A program made the position numbers and the translations under genes. From contig JACONQ010000001.1 of NCBI GenBank assembly GCA_014281115.1, positions 1,364,001 through 1,428,000 on the forward strand: 64,000 nt of DNA. The letters are read 5' to 3'. This document shows positions 22,961 to 34,218 of the stretch, piece after piece. A model generated the notes under the pieces. That model ran no database searches. It had not been told where the DNA came from and saw only the letters and a list, made by a program, of their open reading frames with translations. Numbering within the stretch: the stretch's first letter is position 1; each line of letters starts with the position of its first letter. The stretch is from Laburnicola sp. R22_1. Its lineage: Eukaryota > Ascomycota > Dothideomycetes > Pleosporales > Didymosphaeriaceae.

Positions 22961-23732
22961 AGCGCCGCTCGGGTTACGTTTGACGAAGTCTTCTCGCAGG
23001 TTGAGGGCGTAGAGTGCAAAACAATTTGCTCAGAGTGTCGTGCCGCGACTGGCCGGCTTGCAGGAGACTAGCCGGATCGGACACAGCATAGTCACCCGAT
23101 GCGCTAAGAATTACAATCGAATGTAGGTATGTATTCGTATGATTTCTGTAGAGCAATACGGGAAGCGTCGATTCATCTAGTCAATCCTGAGAACTTGCAC
23201 AGTAGCGAGTGTGCCAAAATACTAGGGAGGTATGTAGTTGTTAGAATATGCTTGAGAAAACCTTCGCCGCAGCTTGAAACCTCCTGATGGTATCGATGTG
23301 AGCCTCTCCGGCCTCTCCGGCCTCATCAAGCTTCGAATTTGAACCAACACCATATCGATGTGCTTCTAGTGCTGCATTGCATCCTACCTTTCAAGACTTG
23401 GCACCTGCAGTGTGCGTCCAGGTGGTCTCGCTTTGCGACTAACTTCTTTCAGCCCCGAGCCACAATTCCGCGTCTACGCGGAGGAGTACGGAATTGCTGC
23501 CGCATCTAGATGCCGACGCGACCCTCGGCGTTCCATACCGAAGGCGTATGGCTCGGCGGTAGAACAAATAGTAAATACCACGGCAGAGCTCCAGCAGCAC
23601 CCGAGGTCTCCGTTTGTCTCGTGCTTTCTCTCCTACCTAGGTACTGTGTCGCTCACCTCGAAAGACCCTTAACGATCCTATCAAGACACGCAGTACTGCA
23701 GCTGAAAGACAGCTCTTGGAGCTCCAAACACT
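22961..23732. promoter_or_regulatory. Divergent intergenic region, DMT transporter / CoA-transferase
   Basis: 772 bp between two divergent start codons; control sequences for both genes must lie here. A short direct repeat (GCCTCTCCG twice) occurs near 23303-23321. No gene is recognised. Confidence 0.5.
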
Positions 23733-25393
23733 ATGCCGTCGCTAGCCCGCACTTTCCACACAGCTTCACACTTCTCGCGGAGTACGACAAAGGTACTCCA
23801 GATGTGGCTTCCGGCTGGAATATAGTCTAACAAGCTGTAGACATACTTCAACGTTGCCCGCAGCTTCTCGACAACCTACCGCCGCCATGAAATCAACAAG
23901 ATCTACTCCTCACCCGCCGCCGCGATTGAAGATATGCAGTCCAACAGCACTCTCCTCTGCGGCGGCTTCGGTCTCTCCGGCGTCCCAGATACCCTCATAA
24001 ACCAAGTAAGAGAGACACCGTCGATTACCGGCTTGACCGCTGTGTCAAACAACGCTGGTGTCGTGGGTTCAGGCTTGGGTCTGTTGCTTGAGAGCAAGCA
24101 GGTCAGCAAGATGATTGCGAGCTACGTAGGAGAGAACAAGGTCCTGGAGCAAATGTACCTGCATGGCGAGCTGGAGCTCGAGCTCACCCCACAAGGCACA
24201 CTGGCCGAACGATGCCGGGCCGGCGGAGCGGGCATCCCTGCGTTTTATACTCCCGCAGCGTTCGGCACCGTTGTGCAGACGGGCGAGCTTGCATTGAGGC
24301 ACAACCAAGACGGCTCGGTAGCGCAGTACTCTACGCCCCGAGATGTCAAGGTCTTCAGCGGCAAGTCGTATGTCATGGAAGAGGCCATCAAGGGCGACTA
24401 TGCATTCATCAAGGCGTACAAGGCGGACAGATTGGGCAACCTGCAATTCCGCTTCTCAGCTCAGAACTTCAACGGCGCAATGGCCCGGAACGCTAAAGTC
24501 ACTATTGTCGAGGCAGAGCACATCGTGGAACCAGGCGACATCGCACCCCACGCCGTTCACGTCCCGGGCATCTACGTCGATCGCGTGATCCAGTCCACCG
24601 CCCAGAAGAACATCGAGAAAGTTGTCAACGCAAAGGACCCCAAAGATGCCGTCAGTGCGCTGGGCCAGGGCGATGCGGCCAGCAAGCGCGAGCGCATCGT
24701 ACGAAGAGCGGCAAAGGAGTTCAAGAACGGGATGTACGCCAACCTAGGCATTGGTATGCCCATGCTCGCACCTTCTTTTGTCGACCCCTCTATCGAATTG
24801 CAACTACAGAGTGAAAACGGCATTCTGGGTCTTGGACCGTACCCGCAAAAGGGCGCGGAAGACCCTGACCTGATCAACGCGGGTAAAGAGACAGTCACGC
24901 TCCTTCCAGGTGCATCGACGTTCGGCTCAGAAGAATCATTCGGCATGATTCGCGCTGGAAAGATTGACCTCACTATTCTTGGTGCGATGCAGGTGAGCGC
25001 AAGGGGCGACCTGGCGAACTGGATGCTGCCGGGCAAGGTAAAGGGCTTCGGTGGTGCGATGGATCTTGTCAGCAACCCGTCGGCAACGAAGGTAGTGGTT
25101 ACCATGGAGCATACAGATAAGAAGGGGAGGCCGAAGATATTGAAGCAGTGCGAGTTCCCGTTGACCGGAAAGGCGTGTGTGAGCAGAATTATTACGGATT
25201 TGGTAAGTCGTTGCACTTCTTGGTCTTCCAAACTGGATCATTGGCTGACTTGCATCTGCAGTGTGTATTTGACGTCGACTTTACGGAAGGTCTGACTTTG
25301 ATCGAGGTCGCGGATGGCGTGACAGTCGATGAAGTCCGATCAAAGACAGGGACTGACTTCAAGGTCGCCGACGAAGTGAAGCCCATGTTGTAA
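23733..25393 (+). CDS. Succinyl-CoA:3-ketoacid CoA-transferase, mitochondrial
   Basis: 517-aa family I CoA-transferase, an OXCT1/SCOT orthologue with fused alpha and beta halves. It moves CoA from succinyl-CoA to acetoacetate or related acids in mitochondria. Exons: 23733-23792, 23841-25202, 25262-25393. Exon 1 encodes a basic, Ser/His-rich presequence ([20 protein letters not shown]), consistent with import. The alpha half has the glycine loop [16 protein letters not shown] and [14 protein letters not shown]. The beta half begins near [23 protein letters not shown] and holds the catalytic glutamate in [10 protein letters not shown] (Glu345 here, aligning with Glu344 of the mammalian enzyme). 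It ends with [20 protein letters not shown]. Length is close to the family's 510-520. In fungi it may act with acetate or propionate CoA metabolism; that part is inference. Confidence 0.95.
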
Positions 25394-25663
25394 ATGTCTC
25401 CTTCCCTGGCATGATTTTTGTCAAAACACGACGGCGTTATAGATTTGGTTGTTATTTGGGAATCAGTCCACATGTTTTCGCTTATGTTCAAATCAAACCC
25501 TTATTTACTTGTCTCAATATCGACCCTCACTTGAGCCTGGTGATCGGGTCCTTAACGCCACAAATGCCTCTGGCACCCAAAAAGGACCGCCAAAGAGAAT
25601 CTATGATACAAAATTCCCTAGCCAACCACGTCAAATCATAAACAAGAAAACAGAGTATCGTGT

Positions 25664-27124
25664 CTACAGATACTTCTTGGGCGCACCGTTCCTTCTCTTC
25701 TTGTACAGCCTATAAGCACCAAAAACTATGCCTTGAACCGCAACAGCAATGAAGAGGAACTTCGTCATACTAGGCCTGCTTTTGTCCACAACTGTCATTT
25801 GGTCAGTAATCTCATCTAAGCTCAGGGGGACTAAGAACTCACTATCCGTAATCGCCAACGGAATGTTGCTGCTCAATGCACTGTGCCCCTGATGAATCGC
25901 CTGATGCACCGAATTCAACAAGTCCTTGAAATCCTTGCTCTCCAAGTCCCTCAGTGTCTCCATCGTCGTCCGCTCCACCTTCTCCACATTGCGGAGCACT
26001 GCAGAAACCTGGTTGGACATGGGCGTAACCTGCGACATTAATTTTTCAAACCGCGCATCGTTGTCCGTGGCTACCTGCTCCAACACCTCATACAACTCGT
26101 CAAGCTTATGATTAATAATCTGTAGCCGGTTGTGCAGGTCCTCAAACTGGTCTTGTTGCGACTTGATGTTCGCAGCGAAGACGTCTTCAACAAGTTGAGG
26201 GATGTTGGGGTCCAGGGGTTTCTGCTGCTCGTGGGTGCGCTGGAACCAGTTGCCGTGGACGCGGGGCGGGGGCTGCACCTTCCCTTGCTGTTGTTGCTGG
26301 TTCTGCTGATTTTGGGTGCGGGAGCCGGGTTCTTCGCGCGTGTGGGTGTTTGTGGTGGAGACAAGAAATTTATGAACTTCGAAGGAGTCGGGGTTTTCGG
26401 CGGATGAGGCAGATATTCCGAAATAGTAGCCTTCGGGGAGCTTGACCTGGATCTGTTGTCAGCGCGCGTCAACTAAAGGAATTGAGGTGTAGTATCTTAC
26501 CTTGTCTGTAGAGAAACATGGGGTTCCGTCGATGTTGACTTCAAACCTGTCGTTCGCCTGCGCCATTTTCAATACGCTCAGACGTCCCAAATTCCTATAG
26601 GCATAATTGCATTGTGCAAAAGCCAGCGTATCCAAATCATGATGCGCCTTGAAATTCACGTCGCCACCGTTCAAGAACGCACGCACCGACCCTCCCCTTC
26701 CCTCATACTGATCAATCACCAACACCAACCCGTCGAACTGGGGCGCCGTATACAAGCTCGCCGGCACCTCGTTCTTCTGCGACTCCCGCGTGTACCACAG
26801 TTGTAAGTTCCCGCCGCCCCGCTCCATGCCCGATACACGGAAGTGCAGCTCTGCGGACCAGTCGCCGACATGGTGGAGGGGGTCTTCGCTCCACAGGGCG
26901 CCGCGCTTGTTGCCGGGGTAGGGAGGAGTGAGGAGAACGCGGTCGGAGAGGATTTCGATGTCCCAGCCTTCGCCTTTGGCATTGAAGTGCGGGATTCCGC
27001 GGAGGTTGGGCGATATGGGCTGGCCATCTTTGTGGCCAAAGCTGAGATTGTCTATTATGTAGGCGCGGGCGGTAGAAAATGCAAACGTGGACCAGGCGAT
27101 GGTCGACAAGGTTCGTGTGAGCAT
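25664..27124 (-). CDS. L-type lectin cargo receptor (ERGIC-53/Emp47-like)
   Basis: 453-aa type I membrane protein of the early secretory pathway. Exons: 27124-26501, 26452-25843, 25791-25664. A signal peptide (about residues 1-21, ending FSTARA) precedes a legume-lectin-like domain (about 22-235) with LSFGHKDG, GNLQLWYTRE, FDGLVLVIDQYEGRGGSV and the conserved cysteine pair (CNYAYRN.., TPCFSTDK). A Gln/Pro-rich hinge and a coiled coil follow (QFEDLHNRLQIINHKLDELY), then one transmembrane helix (FLFIAVAVQGIVFGAY) and a basic tail ending KKYL. That tail is a KKxx dilysine signal for COPI retrieval. The last intron (25792-25842, 51 nt) is inferred from its GTGAGT..CAG ends; reading through it would add 17 residues. 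The ATG at 27124 is chosen because it starts the signal peptide. Confidence 0.92.
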
Positions 27125-27855
27125 GTTGATAGCGGGGCGCAAATGCGCGGAGAGACTGGGCTAATCGTTGGCGGGATAGATGCGCAATCAAGACCAAGCA
27201 GAGTAAGTAAGGCGCAGTCGGATGAAGTCTATTTGGCTGCCGTTAGTCAAGGCCCAATGCGCAGTGAAAGCTCTCCGTACTCTACCCACCCTGGAAAGCT
27301 GGAAACTCGGCCACACAAAGCGGCCGCGCGACGCAGTAGGAGCACAATAGGTTCGCCGAGTAACCTCAAAAACAAAGAAAAGGATATCACAAAGTAGGGA
27401 CAGGCGAGGACGACGTCAAGCCAGCTCGCAGGAAGGTATAAATTAGGACCGGGTTGGAGGGAGCTTCTGGACAGCTGTGCTTAAGCAACATGCACTCTCC
27501 GACATTGGTTGGCCTGAACCGTGCGCCCGTGGATACGGCTGTCCGCCACGGTTTGGGCTACTCCCCGCCAAGAGGAAGAAGAAACGCGGACTGTAGTATC
27601 CGCGCAGATGCAGAACATGCTGGAGCTGCCCCAGAGACGATGCCGACGTCCAAGATGCCCAAGAGTACACAAACACGGCCCAAGGAAGCGGCGACCCGCA
27701 CCTGGGGCTGCTGCTTGGCGAGGCAGACCCCTGCACGGCGGAGCTCAGGTTCCGCCCCGATTCTTTTCGTCGACCTCACCACCAGCTCCATCGCCCGTGC
27801 CATCGCCAGCCCATCTCTCATCGCCCGCCACAATCTTTGACCCCCGACCGCCAAC
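27125..27855. promoter_or_regulatory. Divergent intergenic region, lectin / prohibitin
   Basis: 731 bp between divergent start codons of the lectin (-) and prohibitin-2 (+) genes. No separate gene or repeat is seen. Confidence 0.5.
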
Positions 27856-28905
27856 ATGTCTGCCCCCGACCCAAAGGAAACCTGGCAGCGCCTGACAAGG
27901 GAGCTCTCGCAACGGACCACTCGATTCGGCGGAGGCGGAGGGCCACCCAAGGGCGCACTCGGTGGCGTCGCAGGCCTCGTCTTGCTCGGCGGTGGTCTGT
28001 ATCTGGCAAACAATGCGCTGTTCAACGGTTCGTGAAGTCTTCCGAGCTCCAGCAGTTGCCGGAGGCTGCGTTGGGATGGGTCAGTGCTAATGCATCTGCA
28101 GTGGACGGAGGTCATCGCGCGATCAAGTACACCAGGTTAGGTGGCGTGCAGAAGGAGATCTACAACGAAGGAACCCATTTGCGCATTCCCTGGTTCGAGA
28201 CGCCCATCACCTACGACGTGCGCGCGAAGCCCCGAAACGTCGCCTCCCTCACCGGCACCAAGGATCTGCAGATGGTCAACATAACCTGCCGTGTGCTGTC
28301 GAGACCGCGCGTCGATGCCCTGCCGCAAATTTACCGGACACTGGGAACCGACTATGACGAGAGAGTGCTGCCGTCCATTGTCAACGAGGTGTTGAAGAGC
28401 GTGGTTGCGCAATTCAACGCCAGTCAGTTGATCACTCAGCGTGAGAACGTCAGTCGGTTGGTGAGGGACAACCTAGTGAGGAGGGCGGCGAGGTTCAACA
28501 TCATGCTGGACGATGTGTCGTTGACGGTATGCCACAGCATCCCAATCATACTATAGTCGTACTAACGGGGCCTAGCACCTTGCCTTCTCCCCCGAGTTCA
28601 CCGCCGCCGTCGAAGCCAAACAAGTCGCCCAGCAAGAAGCCCAGCGTGCCGCCTTCGTCGTCGACAAAGCCCGTCAGGAGAAGCAAGCCACCGTTGTCCG
28701 CGCCCAGGGTGAGGCCCGATCCGCCGAGCTCATTGGTGATGCCATCAAGAAGTCACGATCCTATGTCGATCTGAGGGAGTTTGAGAACGCAAAGAGCATC
28801 GCTCAGATCCTGCAGCAGTCGGCTAACAAGGTCTACTTGGATTCCCAAGGCTTGGGTCTCAACATCAGCCAGACTACTTCTGACAAGGAGAAGAGGGCGA
28901 AATGA
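27856..28905 (+). CDS. PHB2: Prohibitin-2, mitochondrial inner membrane
   Basis: 308-aa SPFH-domain protein that assembles with prohibitin-1 into ring complexes of the mitochondrial inner membrane. Exons: 27856-28027, 28102-28526, 28576-28905; intron 1 has a less usual GTTCGT donor. An N-terminal glycine-rich region and hydrophobic anchor (about residues 36-55, [20 protein letters not shown]) precede the SPFH domain. Diagnostic segments are [97 protein letters not shown] and the coiled-coil [20 protein letters not shown]. The IYNEGTH and THLAFSPEF variants and the extended N terminus distinguish PHB2 from PHB1. Nothing is unusual. Confidence 0.97.
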
Positions 28906-29345
28906 GTATGAGGATTGAGTACTAAGCAGAGCAAAGGCCCCGATGGGGTGTACAATTGACCACAATGTATAACTAAGCAGGAAAAGGCTGGAATGTGTGC
29001 GCGAGTGAGCTTTGACTGTGTAGCTTTCCACTCTTGTCTTAAATAAGGATATCTTCTGGAACTCTATTTGATACTCCTCCCGCAAAGTGACCATGTTTGA
29101 TTTGAATAATCTGTAATTGTCTTGGACCGCTATCAGCGAAGACCTACGTCGTAATCATTTCTATCATAAAGTGATCTAAACCTGACAACGCCCAACGCAC
29201 TAGATGCTGATGTGGTGATATAATGCGAGCTGGAATGTGTCTGAAATCCGACACCGAAAGCAAATGACAAAAGAAAACCTACACGCTATGACCGACCAAC
29301 TACCCAAGAAAAACCCGTCTCGCCTGGCCCATAACATGACACAAC
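28906..29345. other. Convergent 3' intergenic region
   Basis: 440 bp between the prohibitin-2 and allantoinase stop codons; 3' UTR sequence only. Confidence 0.5.
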
Positions 29346-31051
29346 TCACGTACTCGTCTTGCGCGGCTCCAAAAGCAGCTTCCCCTTGGGACCCGCCTTC
29401 TCTGAGAAACCCTCTTCCCTCGTGAAGATCTGCTCACCCCTCAACCACGTCTCCCTCACCACACCCTTCAACGTCTTGTTCTCGTACGGCGAAACCTTGT
29501 TGCGGAACAACATGGTACTAGGCTCGACGCAAAACTCGGCCGCGTCATCGAAAACGACAATGTCAGCATCGAAGCCGACGCCCAGATCACCCTTGCTGCG
29601 CTCCAACCCGACTTGTTTGGCTGTGTTCTTGCAGCACCAGCGCACGATATCCTCGACGCTGAAGTTTTCGTTACGCCGTGTGCCTTCGGTCCAAAGGATG
29701 GGGAGACCGAGCCCGACGGAGGAAATGCCACCCCAGGCGCGGAAGAAATCTCCCTTTCCTGCGGCGACTTCTTCTTCGCCTTCGGAGGAGGAGCAGCTAT
29801 CGCAGTCTTTGCTGTGGCTTGCTTCTTTTGCGGTGTCTTCTTTCTTCGGTGCGAAGGCTTCCGAGAGAAGTTTGATGTTGGGTGTGCAGGGTGAGTGATC
29901 CGAGACAACGGTTTGGATGACGCCGTCGGTGAAGTCTTGGATCAGTTCGTCCCACAGGCCGTCTTGATTCGTTTGCGAGCGGATCGGTGGGCAACACTTA
30001 TGCCGCGTGTCGCCGGCTTGGATGTTCTCAGCCGCAAGTGTCAGGTAGTGGAAGCAGGTTTCAGCCGTGATCTTGATACCGTTTGCGCGGGCTTCACGGA
30101 GCATGGGGATGGCTTCTATGGCGGAGAGGTGCACGATATGGAGTTGGAGGTCTGGGGCGAGATGAGCGAGCGAGAGGATCTCGGCGATGGCGTAGGTTTC
30201 GAATGACGGGGGACGGGAGTCTAGGAAGGTGGAGTAATGGGTTAGAGGGCCGGTGGGGGCGAGAGGGGGTTGAGCGCGTTGGACGTCGTCTCCTACGGAG
30301 TCCGTGATGGGAGGTATCATTTCAGCATGGAACATGAGCGTTGTAGCGGTGTCTTTGAGCTCGCCGAGGACGAGTTCGATATCGGTTGATTGGACGGCAG
30401 GGAACTCGTCGACCTGAGAAGGGTGTTAGTCCCACGTGAGTTGGGACGGCATTTGCAAAAACTTACACCACTGTCGATCAGAAAACCTTTGAAACCTCGG
30501 ACACCTTCCTCTACAAGGGGCTTGAGCTCTCCAGCATTGCCTGGCACTACACCACCGTAGAAGCCGACATCCACCCAGCACTTGCCCTTAGCGGCCTCAA
30601 CCTTGATCTTCAAGTTCTCAACTGTGGTCGTCGGAGGAATGGCATTCAGTGGCATGTCGATAACAGTCGTCACACCCCCAAATGCCGCAGCTCGAGTGCC
30701 GGTCCAGAAGCCTTCCCACTCTGTCCGACCCGGCTCGTTGAGGTGCACATGAGCATCCACTAGGCCTGGAAGCAGAATGTGGGGCGAGTAGTCGTGGTAT
30801 GTTGTTTCCTCTGGGACTATTTACATATTCGTTTAGTATGTTTAGTATACATTGAGCAATGAAGAGTACTCACAGTCTTTGCGTGGGAGGACTGAATGGA
30901 AGACAGATGTGATTTTGCCCGTAACATTGGAAACCACAATCGTAGCTTCTGTTAGCCTGCCAGCCACTACCGCTCTCGAAGAGGCGAGAACAGTGATTGG
31001 GTGCACAGGCACACTGTGAGGCATAGGAGGAGTAGTCGCGTGAGGAGCCAT
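29346..31051 (-). CDS. DAL1: Allantoinase
   Basis: 531-aa amidohydrolase that opens allantoin to allantoate in purine breakdown. Exons: 31051-30874, 30816-30467, 30413-29346; introns are 57 and 53 nt. The full binuclear metal site is visible: HxH in [16 protein letters not shown] (His82, His84), the lysine to be carboxylated in GVRGFKGFL (Lys169), His in FHAEM (His205), His in HIVHLSA (His271) and Asp in VVSDHSPC (Asp348). A low-complexity insert after [10 protein letters not shown] (Ser/Cys/Glu-rich, [10 protein letters not shown]) is a surface loop not typical of the core family. The C-terminal composite beta-sandwich part includes [15 protein letters not shown]. No other purine genes lie nearby, so it is not clustered here. 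Confidence 0.95.
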
Positions 31052-32780
31052 GTTCCAAGGTTGCTGCCAATGGACAAAGAAAGCGTGGGATCTTAAACAG
31101 AGAAGTCTGGGTAGAGGGATCTCCAATACCACGGGAAGCTGCAAGAGCAATCGGGCGCCTCAGTTCACACCGGTCAGTCAGGAGGTGCAGATAGTGCAGT
31201 TGGGTATAGATAAGCAAGATAAAACGCGTTTGAGGTCCTACAGTGTCTTTGAAGACAGGCAGCGCTGAGTAATGCTGACTTGTGTAACACAGCAAGACAA
31301 GGCGGAAGCGACACGATAGAGACAACGATAGCTGTCAAAGCTAAATCTGGGGTGCAGACCCTTATCTATCGGTCTGGCACTAGGGGTTTGCGTTGGATAC
31401 ACTCCCTAGCGTGCATCATGCATGGGGCGCCCGATGCACCAGTCTGCCTGTGGTGACTACTCGATAGAAATCGGGAGCCGCAGCCATGTGAGGCAATGTA
31501 GGCCGACCTGCTCCCGTTGCTCGCCGGCATGGTCGCGACGCGCTCCATGCAGAACGTCTCCGCCATCTGGGACTGTGCGAGAGGCTAGATCAATCCATCG
31601 GAGGGTTGCCGCAGCAAGGCCACGGCATCTAGTACGACGTGGACGTGGCAAGGTGACCGGGGTGTGTGGATGGTGTGTGGACGAGATAAGGAACGTTTGT
31701 CGACACGCAGGGCCCACACTGCTTATCGTCGACAACGCTCGAAGCCGAGATCGGCACCAGGAACTAACGCAGGTGCAACGGCGACTACTGTGGCAGTTGG
31801 TAATCGACCGGTGTCCTGCTCCAAAGTATATAAAAAAGCATCTCTTTGAGCGCGTCCTGACTCCACTAATGGGTGAGTGCAACGGCCATCTCCTGCGTGT
31901 CTTTGCAACTGCATCGGCGTGTGGGCCGAGATGCTCATCAGGAGCCGGCACCGGCAGCCAACTAGTTCAAGCTGAGAAAGGTCAGCGTCTCCTCAACATT
32001 ACGCGATAGAAACTATTTCCATCGAGTCATTGATTAATCCGCAAAGCAGTCTCATCACAGCATGCACCTCAAAACCTCGCAAGCCGCCTCCACCTCTTTC
32101 CGCCCGGAGCTGGCCGAACGACACTCACAGTCCCGAGGTCTCTCTGAACCCACTCTTTCAACAGTGCTGTGACGCACATCCAGATATTTCGCCATTGCAC
32201 GCAGATTCCAAATTGCTTCGATATGTGAATCCAGCTGATAGTTGAAGGTCAACAAGGCGGCGAGTGACCCTGTCGCCATCGAGTAATAGAATCCTCCCTC
32301 CGAGGCGCCGACGACCCCTAGTAGTATAGTCTATCGAGTAACACTGCGTCTTGCGTACAAAACCTTAGGAGGTGGCTTATCTAGCTGCGTCATGCGCTCA
32401 TTCGGCCGAAGAACGCCTCCCAGTTTTCACAGTAGTACGTCTACACCCTAGTAGATGGCCTGGAGTTCATTTCTCTTACGTTACGACTGTGCATCGCACA
32501 GCTCCGCGAGACTAGTCGAGCAAGGGCCCGGCCTAGATGATCGCAGTTCCTCTTGTACAGGCGTTTGGAGTGTTCGTAGTGAGTGAGCCTGGACTGTATA
32601 TTTACATATGGAGCAAATTGATCAGATAATATTAGGCAAGAGCAGAGCTCAACAAAGTCATGCAGCCGGTTCCGACGTTTTAGTGATGTATGTCCTGTGT
32701 GGCTGTAACGAGATCGATATCTTGCATTACAGGTGACATCGGCTGGAAAGGCCCTTCGACCCTCAGGCACTCTTCGACAA
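31052..32780. other. Gene-poor intergenic region, 1.7 kb
   Basis: Region upstream of allantoinase and downstream of the DUF1917 gene. A 588-nt open frame on the plus strand (31422-32009) has a Cys/Arg-rich, domain-free translation and is not believed. No repeat or RNA gene is recognised. Confidence 0.45.
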
Positions 32781-33960
32781 TCACGTCCTAGCGTTGAAAT
32801 AGACATCTCGGCTCGAATAGAGGCTTGCTTGTAGACCGTATTCAGCTGCCGATTCATTGTAGATGTTCAGATATGTATACGTGTCAGGCTTGTAGTAAAT
32901 TGGCTTTCTGGTGCCGACCATCTGAACATTACAATTAGTGTTCGATCATATGCAACTTGTATCATAGGATAACTCACGCCCATAGCAACCAACTCCTGGA
33001 GTACACGTAGGATATCGTTTTTATCTCGAAAATCTTTGGTGTAAATACAAATCAGTCGAGCGCCAGGTTTGCCTGCATCTGGAGCTACCTTGGCAACAGG
33101 ACCCAGACGGCCATTGATGGTGCCATCAACAACAAGTCGCCAGACATAGGTAAGATCTTCCAGCGAAGGGAACAGCATCCACTAATACTGGTCAATGTTA
33201 TTGAAAAGGTATGGGGATGGCATCTCACTTTGCCCGATAGTAAATTCGTCTCAGCAGCCAGATCAGTAATCCGTTGTTGAAGGGCTTTACTCTCCTGGTT
33301 CAACAGTCGCGTTGTAGTGCTCTTTGCCGTTTGCTGACCTTTCGACTTGATGTCGTTACGCGTTTGAAGGCTTCGCGTGAGCAACTCCTGCCCACGTAGT
33401 GTAAACCCGCTTACATCGCTCTTGGCGACTTTGGATTTGCCATGAGCTTGGGGATGCGGATTGTACGCCCATATCCACTCACAGAACGCCGCCGGAGTAG
33501 TGAGTGGAGGAAGTCGTTTGACGAACTGATCCGCTGTCTCGCCCAATTGCCAACATGCACGCCGGCCTTCGCCAGGATTGCGAAGCATAGGTGCAGGTGC
33601 AGCACGCGACTGGAAGACGATGGCATTCAGATCCTCCTTTTTTGTTGACCAGTAACCAGTAGGTCGAAAGTCTTCACAGAGAGTAGAAAGTTGCTGCTGT
33701 TCATCTTCATCTCCTAAAGATCAAATCAGTCCTAGGACGAAGAAGCACCCGTGGACCAGTACAGAAGGCGTGACAAAGAGAAATATGCCGTTAACAGGGA
33801 GAAGACGGACTGTATGCACGCGATGAGAAGGCGGAAATTAACGAGAAAGTGGACTTGGGACTTGAGAGTTGTGACTGGACGTAAGCATGTACATACCGTA
33901 GAAGCTTGAATCACTCGAAACCCACCCAGCACCCGAAACCAGCTCCTCCTCCTCTCTCAT
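32781..33960 (-). CDS. DUF1917 / UPF0696 family protein (BLES03-like)
   Basis: 297-aa protein of the DUF1917 family, whose fold resembles eIF4E (human C11orf68/BLES03). Its biochemical role is not established. Exons: 33960-33897, 33713-33229, 33181-32978, 32921-32781; introns are 183, 47 and 56 nt. Conserved blocks seen are QQQLSTLCEDFRPTGYW near the N terminus, FVKRLPPLTT, EWIWAYNPHP, LSGKWMLFPSLEDLTYVWRL and GTINGRLGPVAKVAPD. They are followed by ARLICIYTKDFRDKNDILRV and IYYKPDTYTYLNIYNES with a C-terminal YSSRDV. The WMLFPS..VWRLV..DG pattern is the family signature. It is divergent from primase with 258 bp between start codons. Confidence 0.9.
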
Positions 33961-34218
33961 CTTGAAAACAGACGAGAAGATGATTTCATGTGCTGGGGAA
34001 GAAATGAGTTGGAACTTGCTCCTGTCATATGCTGGTGCTAATGACGACACCCGTGGACTTGGGATGGAAGCGACGACCGCGTTTGCCCTAGCCGCATTCG
34101 GCTAGCCAGCTCAATCTACGCGTCTACACCACGAGGACGCGTTTCGGCGCGTCCCCTTGACAACTTACTCCACACTGTGCTTGCACTGTCTCGACAACAA
34201 AGGACTCAAGCTGCCGTA
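33961..34218. promoter_or_regulatory. Shared divergent promoter, DUF1917 / primase, with two MCB sites
   Basis: Two exact ACGCGT hexamers (MluI cell-cycle box) lie at 34118-34123 and 34137-34142, about 76-100 bp before the primase ATG. ACGCGT is the binding site of the yeast MBF factor (Mbp1-Swi6), which drives DNA-replication genes at G1/S. Site presence is seen; function here is inferred. Confidence 0.55.

Noticed and set aside
25792..25842. Lectin read-through of the last 51-nt segment as coding
   Set aside because: The segment has GTGAGT and CAG ends and a CTGAC branch site and is a multiple of three, so it stays open by chance; removal gives a more usual juxtamembrane sequence. Transcript data would settle it.
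31422..32009. 195-codon open frame on the plus strand
   Set aside because: Cys/Arg/Ser-rich translation without motif, opposed by equally long frames on the other strand; no splice partner.
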